Assembly (NCBI RefSeq): GCF_000373185.1
Contig: NZ_KB890671.1
Coordinates: 88,327-152,326 of the forward strand
DNA: 64,000 bases
Source: Segatella paludivivens DSM 17968 = JCM 13650
Lineage (GTDB): Bacteria > Bacteroidota > Bacteroidia > Bacteroidales > Bacteroidaceae
Direction of reading: 5' to 3'
Made by a program: the position numbers and the translations under genes
Notes under the pieces: model-generated
What the model was told of the DNA's origin: nothing
Databases searched by the model: none
What the model saw: only the letters and a program-made list of their open reading frames with translations
Shown: in pieces, positions 1 to 7,722 of the stretch
Numbering within the stretch: the first letter of the stretch is position 1
Layout of the letters: each line of letters begins with the position of its first letter

Positions 1-227
1 ATTTACTTAATCGTTGTGTTAAGGCGTGTGCTGCCACTGGTTCTGAAATTAAGTTAAAATTGACAAACGGAACAAATATTATATGTGGAGAGAATGGTAG
101 TCAGGAGCGTGAAATCAATGATGAAGCGCTTAGTCAAGAGTATGATGACTTGTTTGATAGCAAGTGCCAGATGATAACTGATTTTCTAAATAGTATAAAT
201 TTAAATACTACAATAGGCAATGTATAA
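1..227 (+). CDS. C-terminal part of an unrecognised protein, cut by the window edge
   Basis: An open frame (third reading frame) runs from the window start to a TAA at 225-227 and gives about 74 residues ending in TIGNV. It has no in-frame start, so the gene begins to the left. The fragment is polar and acidic in its middle (EREINDEALSQEYDD). I recognise no domain. Its stop overlaps the start of the next gene by 8 bases (ATGTATAA), which implies translational coupling and a common operon with the two following hypothetical genes. Coding status is supported mainly by this overlap. Confidence 0.6.
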   Translation, partial: LLNRCVKACAATGSEIKLKLTNGTNIICGENGSQEREINDEALSQEYDDLFDSKCQMITDFLNSINLNTTIGNV

Positions 228-1065
228 GAGATTTTCGGAGAAGGAGAGCATGGACAGAATGAATAAATATCTTGAAGCGGATAGTTTGTTTATGGTAGCT
301 TATTTTTTGTTAGCTAAATATACCTCAATGGATGACGAATTGAATCCAGAGGAAATATGGACAGAAGCTCTGAAGGTTGTAAAAAGGTTGATTAATAGCG
401 AACATCCTGATTTTATGGTCTATAACATAGGACTAAATCTTAATTCACGTTATGCCTCTTTAAAATCATCAGATGGCACTTCATTAATAAAGCGTAGTAA
501 GGAAAAGGCACAATACACTACGCTTCTTGTTCTTTGGTGTGCCTTGATAAAATTGAGCGAGGCTGGGGAGACGGAAGAATGCACCATAATAATGTTGGCA
601 ATTATTAGAAACATAAGTACGCATCCCAAATACAAACAATTATCTGATGATTTACACCATCACGAAATGATTAAAGAGCATGAAGGCTTTTTTGCTGATA
701 CAAGCAAGAAACTAAGTGATTTGTGTGATTGTAGTAAAGATGAACAAACAGTTGAAAGCGTACTAACTAATTTAGTAGATTCTGCCGAAGAATTTGGACT
801 TGAAAGAATTACTTATCTTATGTCAATGTTATATGAATTTCAAAGAAAATGCCCAAGTACTTCAATTGATGAAGCAATAGAATACGCACGCGGTAGATGT
901 CTTGACCTTCGTAAAAAACATGAACAGGCAACGAATCAAACCATAAGCGGCAGCAACGTGTTTAATGGTGAAGTAAAAAATCCTACATTTATGTTGCCGG
1001 AAGATTGGGATAAAAATGGTAAACTAGTAAATGATTATGGACAAATTCCACCAGAAGAACAATAA
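220..1065 (+). CDS. Hypothetical protein with C-terminal NVFNG motif
   Basis: This 281-residue protein has no family I recognise. It looks soluble and mostly helical, with a hydrophobic helix near residues 22-34, another near 100-130 and a short His run (HHHE) at about 146-149. No signal peptide is visible. The C-terminal tail contains NVFNG (246-250) followed by FMLP (257-260). A very similar motif, NVFNG...FLAP, lies at the N-terminus of the next protein. The gene overlaps its upstream neighbour by 8 bases and its downstream neighbour by 35 bases, so the three are probably one transcript. It lies just left of a replication-type cassette, so it may belong to the same mobile element. Function is unknown. 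Confidence 0.7.
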   Translation: MYKRFSEKESMDRMNKYLEADSLFMVAYFLLAKYTSMDDELNPEEIWTEALKVVKRLINSEHPDFMVYNIGLNLNSRYASLKSSDGTSLIKRSKEKAQYTTLLVLWCALIKLSEAGETEECTIIMLAIIRNISTHPKYKQLSDDLHHHEMIKEHEGFFADTSKKLSDLCDCSKDEQTVESVLTNLVDSAEEFGLERITYLMSMLYEFQRKCPSTSIDEAIEYARGRCLDLRKKHEQATNQTISGSNVFNGEVKNPTFMLPEDWDKNGKLVNDYGQIPPEEQ

Positions 1066-1579
1066 TTGCAATGTTTTCAATGGTCCGGTTTATGGCGGAG
1101 TATTCCTTGCTCCCCAACAAACTGATCATGTGGCAGAAGCTGAAGTTGCCGATGCTGTTGAAATAAAAGAAACGGCAGCAAAGGTTGAAACTCCACGTCG
1201 TGGCAGAAAAGCAGAATTTCTTTTTGAGAAAGACGGTGAGAAAGATTATGTGTTTACAGAAAAATGTGCAAAAGCATTTAATGATTTTCTATCACGCCAT
1301 CATGTTAAGAATAATAAAACTCTATGCTCAAGCAAAGATAATTATCCCTCAAAGGTGTTTGTTGTATTATACAAATTATTGATAGAGAAAGAAATCTTAC
1401 CAAGTAACTGTAATGGTAATTCATGTTATGATTTTCTTTATTCAGACTGTAAACTAACAAGCAGTGTAACCAAGAAAAGTTATTCTGGATTTATAAAGAG
1501 GCTCATTGATAATCGCGAGCCTGATGTTTTGCTAGTTGATGAAGTGAAAAAATTGATTGAAGAATTAGGCATTAAATAA
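1031..1579 (+). CDS. Hypothetical protein with N-terminal NVFNGPVYGG motif
   Basis: This 182-residue protein has an unusual layout. A short N-terminal motif, NVFNGPVYGG (about 14-23, followed by VFLAP), leads into an acidic/alanine-rich linker with a basic patch (PRRGRK, about 55-60) and then a helical C-terminal domain rich in Lys and Cys. I cannot name a family. The start at 1031 overlaps the previous gene by 35 bases, and an alternative ATG lies two codons in (1037). The motif resembles the C-terminal tail of the preceding protein, which suggests that both bind a common partner or derive from one module. A hairpin terminator follows at 1611-1635. Confidence 0.7.
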   Translation: MIMDKFHQKNNNCNVFNGPVYGGVFLAPQQTDHVAEAEVADAVEIKETAAKVETPRRGRKAEFLFEKDGEKDYVFTEKCAKAFNDFLSRHHVKNNKTLCSSKDNYPSKVFVVLYKLLIEKEILPSNCNGNSCYDFLYSDCKLTSSVTKKSYSGFIKRLIDNREPDVLLVDEVKKLIEELGIK

Positions 1580-1610
1580 ATTTATTTAGCGCATTTGATT
1601 ATAGGCATAT

Positions 1611-1645
1611 AGGGCAATCCGCAAAGGGTTGCCCTATTTCTGTTT
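1611..1645 (+). terminator. Rho-independent terminator after the hypothetical operon
   Basis: A 10-bp stem (agggcaatcc / gggttgccct, one G-T pair) with a 5-base loop at 1611-1635 is followed by a T-rich stretch. It closes the operon that ends at 1579 and separates it from the next cassette. Confidence 0.75.
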
Positions 1646-1701
1646 TAAGCCGAATTGAATTTAGCTTAAAAGGCAGAAATGGCTTAACAAAAAACTTGCC
1701 C

Positions 1702-1709
1702 TACATTTG
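1702..1709 (+). promoter_or_regulatory. Bacteroidetes -7 promoter box for the DUF3127 gene
   Basis: TACATTTG matches the Bacteroidetes -7 consensus TAnnTTTG. No clean TTTG -33 box sits 19 bases upstream. The box overlaps the left arm of the structured leader that follows. Confidence 0.5.
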
Positions 1710-1769
1710 CATCCGTCATCCGATACAACGGCAAGTTTGCGGGTTGTACTTTTGAAAGGCGGATGCAAA
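1706..1769 (+). promoter_or_regulatory. Nested inverted repeats in the leader before the DUF3127 gene
   Basis: Three roughly coaxial inverted repeats occupy the leader: an outer perfect 10-bp pair (tttgcatccg at 1706-1715 with cggatgcaaa at 1760-1769), an inner 6-bp pair (tacaac 1724-1729 / gttgta 1743-1748) and an innermost gcaa/ttgc (1731-1740). The right outer arm ends 7 bases before the ATG at 1777. Folded as RNA it could mask the ribosome-binding region. As DNA the outer repeats could be an operator. A role in autoregulation is inference. Confidence 0.5.
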
Positions 1770-1776
1770 TATAATA

Positions 1777-2064
1777 ATGGAAAAGAGATTTTTTAAGGTG
1801 AAGGCTCTCATGGAAGTGAAAAGCGGAAAGAGCCAAAACGGAAACGATTGGAAAACAAGAGAAGTGGTGCTCGAAGCCGACGAGAAAGTGATGTATCCCG
1901 ACGTGATTGTGGCAAGCCTGTTTGGTGATGCTGTGGATAAATTTGAATTCAAGGAGAACACTACTCTATGGGCAGACTTTGCCTTTCGTGCTCATGAATA
2001 TCAGGGCAGATGGTTTAACGACCTGCGCATTACGAACTTCGGCGAAGATAACAGAAGTTTTTAA
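1777..2064 (+). CDS. DUF3127-type OB-fold, single-strand-DNA-binding-like protein
   Basis: This 95-residue protein matches the DUF3127 pattern: an N-terminal strand, then SGKSQNGNDWKTREVVLEA (about 17-35), a central SLFGDAVDKF (about 48-57) and the terminal AHEYQGRWFNDLRITNF (about 72-88). DUF3127 proteins are small Bacteroidetes OB-fold proteins that resemble SSB and are often found in mobile elements. The role is probably binding single-stranded DNA beside the primase/helicase encoded two genes downstream. The gene has its own -7 box and a strongly structured leader, so it is likely the first gene of a four-gene cassette. Family assignment is from motif resemblance and the replication role is inference. 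Confidence 0.75.
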   Translation: MEKRFFKVKALMEVKSGKSQNGNDWKTREVVLEADEKVMYPDVIVASLFGDAVDKFEFKENTTLWADFAFRAHEYQGRWFNDLRITNFGEDNRSF

Positions 2065-2170
2065 TCTTTTATTTTTTTAATCTGAGTTGAACGAGCGGGT
2101 GTAGAGTGCCCAGGGATAATTGTCGACAGCTTTAACGAGGCTCTGCTCTTCTCGTAATAATTCAGACAAA

Positions 2171-2521
2171 ATGATAAATAATCAGAATAATTTCAACGAA
2201 AAAGTTGAACACGTACAGCTTGGCGGACAGGCTTTTTATGACGAAAGTAAATTCTTTATGTTCTCACCCGACAGCCCAGAAGTGGGATTGGTGAAGAAAT
2301 TCAGAAGTAGAGGAGTGGGACAGCAAATGGCGGATGGCACTTTTGACTTTGTGGCTAAACCTGTATTGAGACCAAAGAGTACCCTTATCAAAAAGTTGGC
2401 TCACGGCAGAATTTCAGCCACTGCCGACGGTGCAATTCAACTCACGCTGAAGGTGTTTAAAAATGAGGGACTTGACTGCATGGACACGATAATGAAAGAG
2501 GCAAGAGAGGCAACTGTATGA
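2171..2521 (+). CDS. Hypothetical small protein upstream of the primase/helicase
   Basis: The protein is 116 residues from the ATG at 2171. A TTG 51 bases further upstream would give 133 residues but adds an unlikely N-terminus. It has no signal peptide or membrane segment. Recognisable stretches are LGGQAFYDESKFFMFSPDS (about 16-34) and the C-terminal KNEGLDCMDTIMKEARE. I do not know the family. Its TGA overlaps the start of the primase/helicase gene by 4 bases (ATGA), so the two are translationally coupled, and a role as replication accessory factor is a reasonable guess only. About 105 bases separate it from the DUF3127 gene. Confidence 0.7.
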   Translation: MINNQNNFNEKVEHVQLGGQAFYDESKFFMFSPDSPEVGLVKKFRSRGVGQQMADGTFDFVAKPVLRPKSTLIKKLAHGRISATADGAIQLTLKVFKNEGLDCMDTIMKEAREATV

Positions 2522-4929
2522 GCGTATACGTAATATCTATCAGGGACGGCCACAAGGTGGCTTGTCCCGTTAAAACAAAAGATGAATATCTTAGACTGAG
2601 AGACAGCAGCCAGCAGAAAGCAAACCTGCAATTGGCGCGTGAAGGCAACGACAATGCAAAGCGACGACTTGTGCAGATGAACTATTCGAGCCATTATCCT
2701 GAGGGCGTTGTTAAGGGTTGCAAACTGCCTAGTATGGCTTTTGGCTTTGATCTTGACGACAAGGCTGAATTTGAGAAAGCCGCAAAGACTTTACTTGATA
2801 ATCCTGAAAAATATGGATTGCTGATGCTTGAACGTAGTGCCAGACAGGGTGGTCACGCTGTGATGAAACGCGAACGGGGAAAGACGATTCTTGAAAATCA
2901 AGTGCGCATTGCTCGTATGCTTGACTGCGAAATGGATACTGGTGCTCACGACATTAATCGAGTGTATTTCACAACTACCGCCGACAAGGATAATCTGCTT
3001 TATCTGAATGATGAACTCTTTAGTGATAATTATGTGGAAGCCGACGTGAATGCGGAAGCCGAAGCGTTGGAACATAGAATAGAAGAACTTCCCCCAGAGG
3101 CGCATAAAGCAAATAAGCACTGGCATCCAGCCATCCATGAGGAAAATGAAGCAAAGGTTGAAGAAACTACACTGGAAATAAATTGTGACAACAAAATTCA
3201 AAATACAGAAATGTCTTATCTTGGCATTCCATATTCTGATATAATAAACAAATGGTGGGAACTATACAATGATGGTCACACTCCGGTGAAGAGTAATCGT
3301 GATGTGCTGACGTTTGAATTGGCTGTAAATCTACGTCATATTTGCGGATTCGACCGCAATACCCTCTGCAAAGTAGTTCCTTGTTATGATGGATTTAGTG
3401 AGGAACAGAAACTTAAATGTATCGATTCAGCACTTATTTCAAGACGCACGCAAATGCCAAAGAGAATGCGCGACGTGCTCACAGCTCTGCGAAAAGACAA
3501 TATGGGCAACGAGGATGTGGTGAACGCTATTGACGAAGTGCAGACGCGTGACGAAGAATTTTATTACAGACAGTTGCCTCATTCGATTATGGTACAGGGT
3601 GTGAAAGATTCTATCGAGGCTGCTGGACATGGACTGACGATGCCTGTGCTCACTGCCATTTGTCCTGCCATCGGCGCCTTGGCGACGGGTGTGAAACTTT
3701 ATGTGCACGGCAAAGCAAACTCACTAAATCTTATTTCATACATTGCGGGAGAATTTGGTTCTGGAAAGGGAAACATTGACCCTATCGTGGAAACATGGAT
3801 GAACGAGGAACGTGAACTCACGAAAATATACAACAAACAGCATGAGGAATGGAGGGCTAAATATAAGGCTTCTAAAAACAAGAAAGAACAACCAGTTGAA
3901 CCCAAATTGCCTAAACGCTGGCTGCCGCTCAACAATACAGTGGCAAATCTTGCCGAGGAATTGCAGAACGTTCAGGGGAAACATGCTTTCTCGTTCACTC
4001 CCGAAGCCGACAACGTGGCTCAAAAGTGGAAATCAGCAATGAGCGACTTCTCGGTGATGATAAGGCAAAGTTACGACGGAAGTGCTTTCGACCGTGAGGC
4101 TCGTTCGGTTGACGCAGTAAATGTGCATATTGACAGACTGTTGTGGAACGTTGTGATGTGTGGCACTCCCGATGCTCTTTATAGAGTGGTGAGTAACTAC
4201 ACCGACGGTTTCCAATCGAGAATTGCCATTGCTCACACTCCTGATAACACATTCTCAAAACTTGATGACAATCCACCGAAGCTATCCGATAAACAATCTG
4301 AACGCATTATGCAGGTGGCACATCTGCTGCCGCTGATTCAGGGCGACATTGAATTGCCAAAACTAGAGGAAAAGGGAAGGCAATGGGTAGAACAAATGAG
4401 ACTTGAGACGATGAAGAACGACGACCGAATTATGGCCCGACAGCGTTTCAGAGTGTGCGTGACCGCCCAACGCATGATGTGTTGTCTGATGCTTTGTGCA
4501 GTGTGCGGACAGTTGATAAGAAAATACGGATATGCTAAAGCAGAACTGTTGCTAACGCAGAAACATGAATTGTGGAAACAAGTAATTAGTAAGGTTCAGA
4601 CACCGAAATTTCTTGATGCCTACGACGTGATTGCCGATTCACTGATAGAAAATAACATGTATTTCTTTAGAGAGAAGATAGAGTCTGCAATCACCTCACA
4701 CGACTATCAGGGCTCTGCAAAAGGAGTGAGAGTGCACCGTGGAAAGAACGACAGCATCTTCTCACGTCTGGCTGATGAATTCAGCTTTGAACAGGCGTTG
4801 CAGCAGTCTATTGCCGTGAAAGGCGGAAACTGTACTAGAAATTCAGTGTGTATGATGCTGAAGAACTGGAAAAAACAGGGAATCGTTTCACAACAGGAAA
4901 ACAATAATTATCGCAAGATTGCAAATTAG
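2518..4929 (+). CDS. PrimPol (BT4734-like) plus DUF3987 primase/helicase-like replication protein
   Basis: This is an 803-residue two-domain protein. The N-terminal part looks like an archaeo-eukaryotic primase/PrimPol of the BT4734 N-terminal type: FGFDLDD carries the metal-binding DxD (D78, D80), GGH (H113) fits the second AEP motif and CEMD (D140) the third. After a charged linker (about 190-235) comes a DUF3987-type P-loop domain with Walker A GEFGSGKG at about 411-418. Such fusions act as replication initiators of plasmids, phages, satellites and ICEs in Bacteroidales. The protein overlaps the upstream gene by 4 bases and is followed after 50 bases by the DUF5675-like gene. No integrase or relaxase is seen nearby, so the element type is open. 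Confidence 0.8.
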   Translation: MSVYVISIRDGHKVACPVKTKDEYLRLRDSSQQKANLQLAREGNDNAKRRLVQMNYSSHYPEGVVKGCKLPSMAFGFDLDDKAEFEKAAKTLLDNPEKYGLLMLERSARQGGHAVMKRERGKTILENQVRIARMLDCEMDTGAHDINRVYFTTTADKDNLLYLNDELFSDNYVEADVNAEAEALEHRIEELPPEAHKANKHWHPAIHEENEAKVEETTLEINCDNKIQNTEMSYLGIPYSDIINKWWELYNDGHTPVKSNRDVLTFELAVNLRHICGFDRNTLCKVVPCYDGFSEEQKLKCIDSALISRRTQMPKRMRDVLTALRKDNMGNEDVVNAIDEVQTRDEEFYYRQLPHSIMVQGVKDSIEAAGHGLTMPVLTAICPAIGALATGVKLYVHGKANSLNLISYIAGEFGSGKGNIDPIVETWMNEERELTKIYNKQHEEWRAKYKASKNKKEQPVEPKLPKRWLPLNNTVANLAEELQNVQGKHAFSFTPEADNVAQKWKSAMSDFSVMIRQSYDGSAFDREARSVDAVNVHIDRLLWNVVMCGTPDALYRVVSNYTDGFQSRIAIAHTPDNTFSKLDDNPPKLSDKQSERIMQVAHLLPLIQGDIELPKLEEKGRQWVEQMRLETMKNDDRIMARQRFRVCVTAQRMMCCLMLCAVCGQLIRKYGYAKAELLLTQKHELWKQVISKVQTPKFLDAYDVIADSLIENNMYFFREKIESAITSHDYQGSAKGVRVHRGKNDSIFSRLADEFSFEQALQQSIAVKGGNCTRNSVCMMLKNWKKQGIVSQQENNNYRKIAN

Positions 4930-4979
4930 TCATTATGGTCAAAGTCATTTTGGTCATTTTAAATAATAGATATTGAATT

Positions 4980-5357
4980 ATGGATTTGGAATTGAAAAGA
5001 ATACGTGTTCGCAAAGACACAACAGATGGATTGCTGAGACTTCACAACCGCCTAATCTGCCACACTGCGGAGTTTACACCTAAATGCCTTGAAATTGGTC
5101 GCTACGAGGTGAAAATGCAGTTAGATACTTCGCAAAAGAGTGTGCATCTATTGATAATAAGGTCTAACGGAAGAAAAGCTGTTGGAGAGCTTATTGCCGG
5201 TAATGGTGTGTTTAAGGTTAGATCGGGAAGTATTATCGTGGGCGATAATGTAACGTGGGGACTTTGCATACACAGCGAACGACGATTTAATGAACTTACT
5301 GAATTGTTTGTTGAATGCGTAAAAAGAAATGAAAAGATTTTCTTAGAGATTATCTAA
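4980..5357 (+). CDS. Short DUF5675-like protein
   Basis: This 125-residue protein begins MDLELKRI and has the general order of the DUF5675 family: an N-terminal LKRIRVRKDTTDGLL, a middle CLEIGRYEVKM (about 40-50) and a C-terminal IIVGDNVTWGL followed by FNELTELF. DUF5675 proteins are common near the replication or lysis genes of Bacteroidales phages and integrated elements, with no proven biochemical role. This copy lacks the usual IHxGN and GCI stretches, so it is divergent. It is the last gene of the cassette and ends 3 bases before a strong hairpin. Confidence 0.5.
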   Translation: MDLELKRIRVRKDTTDGLLRLHNRLICHTAEFTPKCLEIGRYEVKMQLDTSQKSVHLLIIRSNGRKAVGELIAGNGVFKVRSGSIIVGDNVTWGLCIHSERRFNELTELFVECVKRNEKIFLEII

Positions 5358-5359
5358 TG

Positions 5360-5400
5360 ATATTTGCGGATGCCGATGTTTGTCGTGCATCCGCAAATAT
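5360..5400. terminator. 14-bp perfect hairpin, bidirectional terminator and right edge of cassette
   Basis: A perfect 14-bp inverted repeat (atatttgcggatgc / gcatccgcaaatat) with a 13-base loop lies between the convergent DUF5675-like gene and the YczE/kinase gene. It is followed by T-rich sequence on the plus strand. It repeats the core TGCATCCG seen in the leader at 1708-1715. Confidence 0.75.
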
Positions 5401-5408
5401 ACTTGTTT

Positions 5409-6725
5409 TTATTTCTTTACGCTGTTGCAGATTATTTCTACAATATTGTCAATGCTTATTTTTGAAGAGTTTACTACAAGGTCGTAGTTGCGGGCATCGG
5501 TCCAATAACCTCCTGTGTATTGCCAATAATGATTAGCACGTGCCTTGTTTGTTTTTAATATCTGTTCCTTTGCCTTCTCAGGGGAAGAATTGATGTAGCC
5601 GACTACACGCCCAACAGCATCCTTGATGTCGGAACATACGAAGACGTGGAAACTGTTTTTGTCGTCTTTTAATACCCAATTGGCGCAACGACCAACGATT
5701 ACACATGACTCATTATCTGCCAACTTCTTTATGGTGCGACTCTGTGAAACAAAGATTGCATCGTCTTCAGATGGATTCATTGACATAGGAATGCTCTTGT
5801 CGGTAAATATAAGTTTCCATAACTTGGCTGTTGAAATATTCTGCTCGTTCTCCTTTACGAAATCATAAGAACATCCAAGCTCGTCGGCAGTCTTGTCAAT
5901 CAGGTATTTGTCGTAGAGCTTTATACCGAGTTTCTTTGCAAGTTTTTCGCCAACCTCGTGACCGCCGCTGCCATATTCTCTCGAAATGGTTATTACCAAA
6001 GGAGATGCGCTGATGTTTCTTTCTGTCGTGATGACTGTTAGCGGAGTGGCATTGAAAAATGGTTCTAGCCACTTGGTATATGGACTGAACTTTCTTATCA
6101 GAAAGCCTACATAGAACATTGAGAACAATGTGCCTACGCCTATCATGTCCCAATGCCAGCCACCAATGAAAATAAAGCATAATATTGCGCCAATGACAAC
6201 AAGACCTGTGTCGCTGAACATCTTTACCTTGCCGAAGTCGGCATGGACAACTTTTGATATTGCCAGCGGAAATCCTTCGCCGGCTAGTGTCAACACGTCG
6301 CATTTCACTTCGATTGCAATTCCGTAGGCTAGCAGTCCTCCGCCAACACATAGTTGAATGCAACGCATCACGTAACCAAATATGCTGCTGTCGAACATGA
6401 AAAGCCCTGTCATCCACATTGTTACGTCGGTGTAGAATCCAAAAATGAAGCTCACGACAATTTGTAACAGTTGAATAATATGATAGTTTTTTCGTAATAG
6501 CAGTATCTGTGAAAGAATGAAAAAGATGTGCATACAGATTACGTATTTTCCCATTGACCACTTGGTGCCTGGAACGAGACTCAACACATAAGGAGGACAC
6601 GAGATAGGGGATGAACCCAAATTGGCGCGTATTGACAAAGACGTGCCGAACGCAATTATAAAGAGTGCAATTATAAATACCACATATCTGCGCAATAATT
6701 CTTTCCCACTTCTTGCTGATTTCAT
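5409..6725 (-). CDS. YczE/YitT-like membrane protein fused to a cytidylate-kinase-like domain
   Basis: This is a 438-residue fusion. The first 215 or so residues have about five hydrophobic segments and the YczE/YyaS pattern (LSIRANLGSSPISCPPYVLS near the N-terminus, then ALILL-type helices). From about residue 235 the soluble part begins with VITISREYGSGGHEVGEKLA, the P-loop-like signature of the cytidylate-kinase-like family, and later VIVGRCANWVL and KARANHYWQYTGGYW. Membrane tethering of a nucleotide-kinase-like domain to a putative transporter is seen in other Bacteroidetes, but the substrate is unknown. It is transcribed divergently from a LysR regulator 109 bases away, which probably controls it. 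Confidence 0.8.
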   Translation of the reverse strand: MKSARSGKELLRRYVVFIIALFIIAFGTSLSIRANLGSSPISCPPYVLSLVPGTKWSMGKYVICMHIFFILSQILLLRKNYHIIQLLQIVVSFIFGFYTDVTMWMTGLFMFDSSIFGYVMRCIQLCVGGGLLAYGIAIEVKCDVLTLAGEGFPLAISKVVHADFGKVKMFSDTGLVVIGAILCFIFIGGWHWDMIGVGTLFSMFYVGFLIRKFSPYTKWLEPFFNATPLTVITTERNISASPLVITISREYGSGGHEVGEKLAKKLGIKLYDKYLIDKTADELGCSYDFVKENEQNISTAKLWKLIFTDKSIPMSMNPSEDDAIFVSQSRTIKKLADNESCVIVGRCANWVLKDDKNSFHVFVCSDIKDAVGRVVGYINSSPEKAKEQILKTNKARANHYWQYTGGYWTDARNYDLVVNSSKISIDNIVEIICNSVKK

Positions 6726-6758
6726 TATTTTATTGATTACAATTTATTTTCTCGGATA

Positions 6759-6766
6759 CAAAATTA
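6759..6766 (-). promoter_or_regulatory. -7 promoter box for the YczE/kinase fusion gene
   Basis: Read on the minus strand the site is TAATTTTG, matching TAnnTTTG, 34 bases before the start codon. No strong -33 box is visible. Confidence 0.45.
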
Positions 6767-6787
6767 CTAATAATAATTGTTTTTATG

Positions 6788-6795
6788 TATATTTG
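6788..6795 (+). promoter_or_regulatory. -7 promoter box for the LysR regulator
   Basis: TATATTTG followed by CA lies 39 bases before the ATG at 6835 and matches the Bacteroidetes -7 consensus. It lies back to back with the minus-strand box at 6759-6766, so the LysR protein could bind between the two. Confidence 0.5.
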
Positions 6796-6834
6796 CATTA
6801 TTAATAGTTTTTATTCTTATCATTGAATTTATTA

Positions 6835-7716
6835 ATGGAACTTACACAGATGAAATATTTTGTGAAATTAGCTGAGGAACTAAATTTCACGGTGGCGGCA
6901 CGCAAACTGTTTATTACCCAGAGTACTCTGTCGCTGAGCATAAAAAAATTGGAAGAGGAATGCGGAATGCCACTTTTCGACCGCATTGGAAAATGTACTT
7001 ACCTCACTGACTCTGGGCGAATATTCGCAGAGTTCGCGCGCAGGGCGATTAAAGATACCGAGGACGGAATGAGGAGTATGAAGGAGATTAACGGCATTTA
7101 CACCGGCAGACTGCACATTGGGGTGACTTACAGTCTGCACGATATTCTAAACGACTGCATTCTGCTGTTTACTGAGCAGTTTCCCGAAGCAGGATTGAGA
7201 ATCATTGAGTCGGACTCGGTGAAGGAACTTGAGGAACTTGTTTTGAAGGGAGAAATAGACTTTGCGTTCACTTATAGTTCAAAGAGAATGTCGACGTTGT
7301 TGGAATGTACCAAACTCTTTGAGACTCCGCTTTGCGTTATTGCGAGTAAAAATCATGAAATCGCTAAACAAAGTAGCATCACAATGAATGGATTGCGCAA
7401 ATATCCTTTCGTTTTGTTTCCTTATGGTATTCACTCACGTATGGAAATAGAACATATGTTTGTTATGAACAATGAGCCGATACTTGTGCCACGCATAGAG
7501 GTGAATGATGCTAGTTTGATATTAAGAATGGTCGAGACTGGTAGGTGGCTCACAATATTGTCTGAGGGTATTGTTGCAAAGAAGGATAATTTCAGGGCTA
7601 TAAGAATAGCTGGCGTGACTAATAACCTTACATGCTGCATCGTGAGACCTAAGGATAAATATTTGTCAACACTGGAACGGAAGTTCTGTGACATTATAAA
7701 AAGCCACTGGATGTAA
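6835..7716 (+). CDS. LysR-family transcriptional regulator
   Basis: The protein is 293 residues from the ATG at 6835. A TTG 12 bases upstream is less likely because MELTQMKYFVKLAEE is the standard LysR N-terminus. The winged helix-turn-helix covers about residues 1-60 (FTVAARKLFITQSTLSLSIKKLE). The effector-binding domain follows from about 90 (GRLHIGVTYSLHD). The gene is divergent from the YczE/kinase fusion, the usual arrangement for a LysR protein and its target. Its 3' end is only 6 bases from the convergent nadD gene, with no obvious terminator. The inducer cannot be told from the sequence. Confidence 0.9.
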   Translation: MELTQMKYFVKLAEELNFTVAARKLFITQSTLSLSIKKLEEECGMPLFDRIGKCTYLTDSGRIFAEFARRAIKDTEDGMRSMKEINGIYTGRLHIGVTYSLHDILNDCILLFTEQFPEAGLRIIESDSVKELEELVLKGEIDFAFTYSSKRMSTLLECTKLFETPLCVIASKNHEIAKQSSITMNGLRKYPFVLFPYGIHSRMEIEHMFVMNNEPILVPRIEVNDASLILRMVETGRWLTILSEGIVAKKDNFRAIRIAGVTNNLTCCIVRPKDKYLSTLERKFCDIIKSHWM

Positions 7717-7722
7717 ATGTTT

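Noticed and set aside
4929..4962. Two copies of a tcattNtggtca motif between the helicase and DUF5675-like genes
   Set aside because: Only about 12 bases each and AT-rich; too short to call an iteron array.
5896..6600. 234-residue minus-strand open frame in another frame of the YczE/kinase gene
   Set aside because: The fusion protein in the other frame has clear membrane helices and the SREYGSGG motif; this frame has no domain.
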